A stretch of DNA of 64,000 nt. Origin: Sva-07 sp963698435. GTDB taxonomy: Bacteria; Actinomycetota; Acidimicrobiia; Acidimicrobiales; Ilumatobacteraceae. The number at the start of each line of letters is the position of its first letter. Position 1 is the first letter of the stretch. Below are positions 59,906 to 64,000 of this stretch, in pieces. Location of the stretch: NCBI GenBank assembly GCA_963698435.1, contig CAVOQV010000018.1:62001-126000 (forward strand), in the 5' to 3' direction. The position numbers were made by a program, and so were the translations under genes. The notes below the pieces were generated by a model that did not search any database, was not told the DNA's origin, and saw only the letters and a list, made by a program, of their open reading frames with translations.

Positions 59906-61993
59906 ATGGATGCAGCACTCGACGTGAGTGAGCTGTCGACGTCGTTGCAGCTCGTGAACGGCGTGTTCATGGGGGGAGGAGCGAAGTCGATCGCCTACGG
60001 CGGTGCTCTGCGCGCTGTCCACGATCGTGGCATCTGGTTCGGCTCGGTCGCCGGATCATCGGCGGGTGCGATCGTGTCGGCCCTCATCGCATCGGGACTG
60101 GAACTCGACGAACTCGAAGCAGCGATCCCCGCCGGGCTCGCCGCGGCTCGAGCATCGCTTCCGTCACGCGCCGGCAAGGTGATCATCGGCCATGCCCACT
60201 CGGTGTTCGAAGGTCGCGGACTGCGCGCCTGGCTCGAGGCAACGATGGCCGCCAAGATCGGCAAGGTCGACGGGGTGCCGGTGACGTTCGCCGAACTGCA
60301 CCGTGCGACCGGTATCGAGCTGTACGTCGTCACCGTCGATCTGGCCAACGGGCTCCCCGTCGTCTTCTGTCGACGGGCGACACCCGACGTCGACGTGGCC
60401 GGCGCTGTGGTCGCGTCGGGTGCGATCCCTGGTGCCTTCCCGGCGGGTCGTGCGGTCTTCCGTCGCGGTGGCGACGGTGCGGTGGTCCACGCGCTCATCG
60501 ACGGATCCGCCTGGGCCAACTATCCCTCGTTCGTGTTCCAGGACCGGTCCTTCCGTGCCTGGCTGCGCGGCGAAGCGCAGATGGCCGGAACGGCCGGACC
60601 GACCGACGATTCCGGCATCGCGGTCGAAGACCGGCGACCGCTGATGGGCTTCACCCTCGGCGACCCCGAGCCACTGGAACCCCAGGAGCCCGTCACGTTC
60701 GTGCCCGACGACGGCCCGGACATCAACCGCAGGTTCGATCGTGGGCCGACGTTCACCTCGCCGAAGCGGTTCAACTACTTGTTCGGAGCGGTCCTGTCGA
60801 GCGACTGGGCCCGACTGATCTTCGGCATCGCGCTCGTGATCTGGCTGGCGTTGAGCATCGCAACGCTGCCGATCGCCTTCCGCCGGTTCTCGGGATGGCT
60901 CGTCGACGTCCTTCCCGAGTGGCTCGACGTGCTGTACCCGTTCATCCTGGTCGGAGCGCTGGCGGTCGTGGTGGTGGCGATGATGTCGGCGATCGCCGTG
61001 ATCACGGTCGCGTTGCTCGCCGGGCGTATCGTCGCCGACACGATCCTGCCGACGCTCAAGGCAGTCCTGGGTGTCCCGCTCGATGGGCCGCCGTGGCTCG
61101 GGATGGGCGAGGACAGCGTGGTCGTGCACGTCCCCGACGACGGGCTGCACACGGTGGCGTTCGACGTCACGCCGGAGTTCTGCGCCGAAGCGATCGACCG
61201 CGCCCGCATCGGGGTGGGCCGGCAACTCGACGATCCGACCGTCCAGCGACGCCTCCGTGCGCTGTTTCGGGGCGACGAGCCGGAGGTGCCGCCATATCGT
61301 CGCGGCGAACGAGTCGAGGTGGCGCCGCCGTTCGACGAGCGGGTGTCGATCGGAGAGATCGCAGCACTCGTGGCCGCGGCAGTCGTGGTCGGGGCTGCGG
61401 CGTGGCTGGCGACGAACCTGGCCTCCACCGACCAGATCGGACGGATCCTGGCAGCGATCGGAGCAGCGCTGTCGGCGGTCGTTGCCGCGGTCTGGTACGT
61501 CGGAGGTCGCGCCGCACGTCGTGCTGCAGGTCGTTCCACCACGGGTGTCGGGTCCGTGTCGCCGCCGTCGATGCGCAGCGCTCGACTGGTCATCGCCGGT
61601 GGATTCGGACTCCTGCTGCTGGGAATCGTTCTGTCGACATCGGCAATGGCCGACCGCTCGCCGGGCACCGTCGACGCTGAGGTCGTGACCGCACGCGAGG
61701 TGCCGGGCACGAAGTGGAATCGGTACGTCGTCGAATACGAGAAGGACGGCCAGCCCCGGACGCTCGCCCGGGTCCCGTTGACCACCGAGCGACATCTTCG
61801 GCTGGGTGAGCACGTCTTCGTCGACCCGGACGCTCGCAAACTCGTCGGCGCGCTCGACGATCCGCTGTTCGCCGTGGCGGTGGTGCTGTGGGTGCTCGCG
61901 TTCGGATTGATGACCTCTGGTGTGCGGTCGTACCGCTGGGCGCAGCGATGCGAACGCCTCACCGTGCTCCTCGACGAGCGGACCTCCGGGTAG
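59906..61993 (+). CDS. Patatin-like phospholipase with C-terminal membrane segments
   Basis: 695 residues from the ATG at 59906. The patatin domain covers about residues 10-300: the oxyanion loop NGVFMGGGAKSIAYGGAL, the nucleophile GSSAGAI near residue 52, and the catalytic Asp in IDGSAWANYP (DGS instead of DGG/DGA). Two strong TM helices (LIFGIALVIWLALSIATLPI and the next) lie at about 295-375, and further hydrophobic helices at about 490-540 and 560-580. The C-terminal region after VIAGGFGLLLLGIVL ends in an extracytoplasmic-looking beta domain and a last helix. A membrane-tethered lipase is expected to hydrolyse phospholipids when switched on. It lies 12 bases before the TIR gene. Confidence 0.82.
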   Translation: MDAALDVSELSTSLQLVNGVFMGGGAKSIAYGGALRAVHDRGIWFGSVAGSSAGAIVSALIASGLELDELEAAIPAGLAAARASLPSRAGKVIIGHAHSVFEGRGLRAWLEATMAAKIGKVDGVPVTFAELHRATGIELYVVTVDLANGLPVVFCRRATPDVDVAGAVVASGAIPGAFPAGRAVFRRGGDGAVVHALIDGSAWANYPSFVFQDRSFRAWLRGEAQMAGTAGPTDDSGIAVEDRRPLMGFTLGDPEPLEPQEPVTFVPDDGPDINRRFDRGPTFTSPKRFNYLFGAVLSSDWARLIFGIALVIWLALSIATLPIAFRRFSGWLVDVLPEWLDVLYPFILVGALAVVVVAMMSAIAVITVALLAGRIVADTILPTLKAVLGVPLDGPPWLGMGEDSVVVHVPDDGLHTVAFDVTPEFCAEAIDRARIGVGRQLDDPTVQRRLRALFRGDEPEVPPYRRGERVEVAPPFDERVSIGEIAALVAAAVVVGAAAWLATNLASTDQIGRILAAIGAALSAVVAAVWYVGGRAARRAAGRSTTGVGSVSPPSMRSARLVIAGGFGLLLLGIVLSTSAMADRSPGTVDAEVVTAREVPGTKWNRYVVEYEKDGQPRTLARVPLTTERHLRLGEHVFVDPDARKLVGALDDPLFAVAVVLWVLAFGLMTSGVRSYRWAQRCERLTVLLDERTSG

Positions 61994-62005
61994 GACCTCG
62001 CGGCG

Positions 62006-63331
62006 ATGGCGCGGGTGTTCATCAGCTATCGGCGAGCTGACGGCCAGTACGCGGTCGGGTGGATCGAGGAGCGGCTCCGCCGCCTCGACGAGGTCACCCA
62101 CCTGCGGACGGCTTTTCGCGACAACAGCCTGCGGCTCGGCGATGACCTCGGCGACCGCCTGGCCGATGAGGTGCGCGACTGCGACGTGCTGATCGCCGTG
62201 ATCGGGCCGAGCTGGCGCGGCGTCCGCGACGACGGGACCGCCCGGATCGACGACTCGGTCGACTGGGTGGGACGTGAGATCGTGAGCGCGCTCGCGGATG
62301 GCAAGCGGATCATCCCGGTGCTGATCGGCGGCGCCGAACCACTGCAGGCGGCCGACCTTCCCACGTCGTTGCGTCCGTTCGCCGACCTTCTCGCCGTCCG
62401 GTTCGACGCGATGGACGACCTCGACCGGCTGGAGCACGACCTGGCCGAGTATCTCGACGAACTCGATCACGAGCGGGCACGGCTGCGTGGACTCGACGAA
62501 CCGATCGCGGCGCCGCGGGCACGGTTCCCCGCCTGGATCTGGTGTGTCGCGGTCGTCGCCGGCGTCGTCGCCTCGTGGATCGGGAGGCGATGGCTCCACG
62601 AGCCGTCCGAGGCCACTGCTGCCTGGGAGCCGTTGACGGCATTCGAGATCGGCGTGTGGAGCGGACTGTGTGTTCTCGGGGTCGCCTACGTCCACCGCGT
62701 GTTGCGCGACGTGGTCCAGGTCAGGTGGCCGATCGTGCTCAAGGCGGGGGCGCTGGCCTTCGCGTTGCTCGGCCTGACCGTGGTGGGCTTTGCTCCGGGC
62801 GACGGGTGGCGAGACGTTCTGCTGACCGTGCTGCAAGGGGTGCTCGCGGTGGTGTTGATGTCGCCGTGGATCGTGGTGATGCTGGGAGCGAGCTGGTCGG
62901 CTCCGATGTCGGCTGCGATCCGCCAACGGGCCGAGGTGGTGGCAACCCATCGGCGCGGCCTCGCGATCGCGGCCCCGGTGCTCTCGCTGGTGCTCGTGCT
63001 TCCGGTCGCCACCACTGCCGCGTTGTACTTCGCCGATGGTCCCGATGACCACGCCGGGCTCACCGTGCTCGAGGGCCTGTCGCTGCTCGCGTTCGGAGTC
63101 TTCTTGACGCTGATCCTGATGGCGGCACTGCAGTTCTCCCTCGGTGCGTTGGTGCACGACTCGGATCTCATTCGTGTCGAGATCTCCGACCTGGCCCCTG
63201 CGTACCGGCGCAACGTGGAAGATGTCCTGATCGATCGGGGACTGGACGTACGCCTCCCCCTGGTCTGGATCGCGCTCCTCCCGTTCCTGGCAGGAGTTGC
63301 TGGCGCCGTCATCGGATGGGTCTGGACATGA
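62006..63331 (+). CDS. TIR-domain protein with seven predicted transmembrane helices
   Basis: 441 residues. Residues 1-140 form a TIR domain: RVFISYRRADGQYAVGWIEERL, the BB-loop region AFRDNSLRLGDDLGDRLADEVRDCDVLIAVIGPSW, and DWVGREIVSALADGKRIIPVLI with a Glu at the position used for NAD cleavage in enzymatic TIRs. Residues 160-441 hold about seven TM helices, including FPAWIWCVAVVAGVVASWIG, VLKAGALAFALLGLTVVGF, LAIAAPVLSLVLVLPVATTA and LPLVWIALLPFLAGVAGAVI. TIR fused to several TMs is unusual. It could be an NADase effector held at the membrane, or a scaffold. It sits 12 bases after the patatin gene and 33 before the last gene. Confidence 0.85.
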   Translation: MARVFISYRRADGQYAVGWIEERLRRLDEVTHLRTAFRDNSLRLGDDLGDRLADEVRDCDVLIAVIGPSWRGVRDDGTARIDDSVDWVGREIVSALADGKRIIPVLIGGAEPLQAADLPTSLRPFADLLAVRFDAMDDLDRLEHDLAEYLDELDHERARLRGLDEPIAAPRARFPAWIWCVAVVAGVVASWIGRRWLHEPSEATAAWEPLTAFEIGVWSGLCVLGVAYVHRVLRDVVQVRWPIVLKAGALAFALLGLTVVGFAPGDGWRDVLLTVLQGVLAVVLMSPWIVVMLGASWSAPMSAAIRQRAEVVATHRRGLAIAAPVLSLVLVLPVATTAALYFADGPDDHAGLTVLEGLSLLAFGVFLTLILMAALQFSLGALVHDSDLIRVEISDLAPAYRRNVEDVLIDRGLDVRLPLVWIALLPFLAGVAGAVIGWVWT

Positions 63332-63364
63332 ACCCTGGTCATCGTCTCGAAAGGAACCGGATCG

Positions 63365-64000
63365 ATGTTTCAAGCTGAGGTCGTCGAGGTCGCCGTCGCG
63401 CAGGTCAAAGGGTACGTGTATCCCACCAAGGCCGAGCAGGCGGCGGCGTACGAGATCCTGATCGAGCTGTCGACCCGCACGTCGAGTGCTCACCTCGCGT
63501 CGACCGACGGGACGATTCGCGAAGTGTTGAACAGCATCGACGAGATGTTCGGTCTCACTCGGGAGATCCTTCGACGACATGGCGCGGACGCCTCGAAGGG
63601 AAGCGCCGGCAACTTGAGTCTCGCCGTCGTGGCGATCCGTGTGATGAACGAAGTGTTCCGCCCGGTTCTCTCGCGCTGGGAGCCCATGCTCGCCGACTAC
63701 GAGGCCCGCCGCCCGCTCGACGATCCGAGTGTGACGGCGATCGACTGGGAGCGCCGCTGGGACCGTGGGGCCCAGTGCCGAGAGGAACTGAACCAGATGC
63801 GGTCGTCCGTGCGCGCCTACATCGACACGCTGAGCCGGATCGCAGGAGCGTCGGCGATCGCCGACGCGGTCCTGAGCGTCCCGAAGTCGGTGTCGATCGC
63901 GCACCATGCGCACATCGGGTCGCTCCGACCTCCGTCGACACCGGCATCGGTGCAGCCGCGCACGACGATGGTGAGCTGGCTGGCGCCGGTCGAGATGTGG
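63365..64000 (+). CDS. Helical protein of unknown function (3' end cut by window)
   Basis: At least 212 residues; AAGGA lies about 10 bases before the ATG and the frame is open at the right edge. The visible part is strongly helical: EQAAAYEILIELSTRT, REVLNSIDEMFGLTREILRRHG, SLAVVAIRVMNEVFRPVLSRWEPMLADYEARRPLD, then ELNQMRSSVRAYIDTLSRIAGASAIADAVL. No signal peptide or TM is seen. A His-containing stretch, SIAHHAHIGSL, comes near the end. I do not recognise the family. Its position 33 bases after the TIR gene on the same strand makes it part of the same probable operon. Confidence 0.6.
   Translation, partial: MFQAEVVEVAVAQVKGYVYPTKAEQAAAYEILIELSTRTSSAHLASTDGTIREVLNSIDEMFGLTREILRRHGADASKGSAGNLSLAVVAIRVMNEVFRPVLSRWEPMLADYEARRPLDDPSVTAIDWERRWDRGAQCREELNQMRSSVRAYIDTLSRIAGASAIADAVLSVPKSVSIAHHAHIGSLRPPSTPASVQPRTTMVSWLAPVEMW

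Noticed and set aside
60164..63913. 1,249-residue open frame on the minus strand across the patatin and TIR genes
   Set aside because: Arg/His/Asp-rich with no domain, and antisense to two clear genes. Long antisense frames are expected in GC-rich DNA.
52438..64000. Canonical Pycsar, CBASS or Thoeris operon
   Set aside because: There is no CD-NTase or ThsA-type gene. The cyclase is fused to an ATPase and lies about 8 kb from the TIR gene with unrelated genes between, so only a resemblance is claimed.
1..64000. CRISPR arrays, rRNA genes, insertion sequences and integrases
   Set aside because: No regularly spaced repeats with unique spacers, no rRNA-like sequence and no transposase or integrase motifs were seen.

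Overview
The window is high-GC DNA with actinobacterial gene content. It holds F420-type enzymes (an LLM-class oxidoreductase, a PPOX-class oxidase, a TIGR03085 protein), a BTAD/Ser-Thr kinase/STAND protein, an FHA-EccC-like ATPase, an AfsR-like cyclase protein, a HAIR-like heat-shock operator, CCA-encoding tRNA genes and several probably leaderless genes. An Actinomycetota genome is well supported. Acidimicrobiia (Ilumatobacter-like) is my best guess, from inference only.

Layout. 0-9 kb: the end of a dimethylglycine/sarcosine dehydrogenase-like gene, a repeat-coded membrane protein, two kinase-fold genes, a secernin peptidase/class III aminotransferase pair, a VOC protein and CutA. 9-16 kb: a giant BTAD-kinase-STAND-WD40 gene broken by three single-base frameshifts, facing a secreted beta-propeller-like protein. 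16-20 kb: tRNA-Lys, TetR, SDR, a TIGR03085 protein, enoyl-CoA hydratase and a sigma-like protein. 20-26 kb: a solitary EccC-like triple-ATPase, a D-carbamoylase and a Fur protein. 26-36 kb: a fused xanthine-dehydrogenase-like enzyme, SoxR facing a Rieske protein, PadR, a frameshifted acyl-CoA dehydrogenase, a PPOX protein, and an MFS exporter with its ArsR-like regulator. 36-41 kb: Hsp20 and two ABC transporters (DrrAB-type, and MacB-type with two permeases). 41-48 kb: an LLM oxidoreductase, a dienelactone hydrolase, a Crp protein, the ispD-ispF-rlmB operon and a Tat-exported sortase carrying three VDPxRxxDTR modules. 47.6-51 kb: a large FG-GAP/TSP3 exoprotein and tRNA-Thr. 52-64 kb: one co-directional block of seven genes: cyclase-ATPase, FHA-HTH, kinase/degenerate-cyclase/ATPase, GH25-like, patatin-TM, TIR-7TM and an unknown cut by the window edge.

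The most unusual material. (1) The 52-64 kb block combines nucleotide-cyclase, kinase/FHA, lipase and TIR modules in a probable operon that matches no system I can name. (2) A module of about 108 bp (promoter-like box plus a conserved stem) occurs three times; once it runs straight into tRNA-Lys and twice it ends in a hairpin at the same place. (3) A second family of about 50 bp palindromic repeats sits at three gene ends between 28.9 and 35.9 kb. (4) SoxR and a Rieske protein share a perfect inverted repeat inside a promoter with a 19-bp spacer.

Caution. At least seven single-base frameshifts interrupt otherwise coherent genes, and most fall in short G or C runs. Sequencing or assembly indels are at least as likely as real pseudogenes. 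Functions are assigned from motifs only; no database search was possible.
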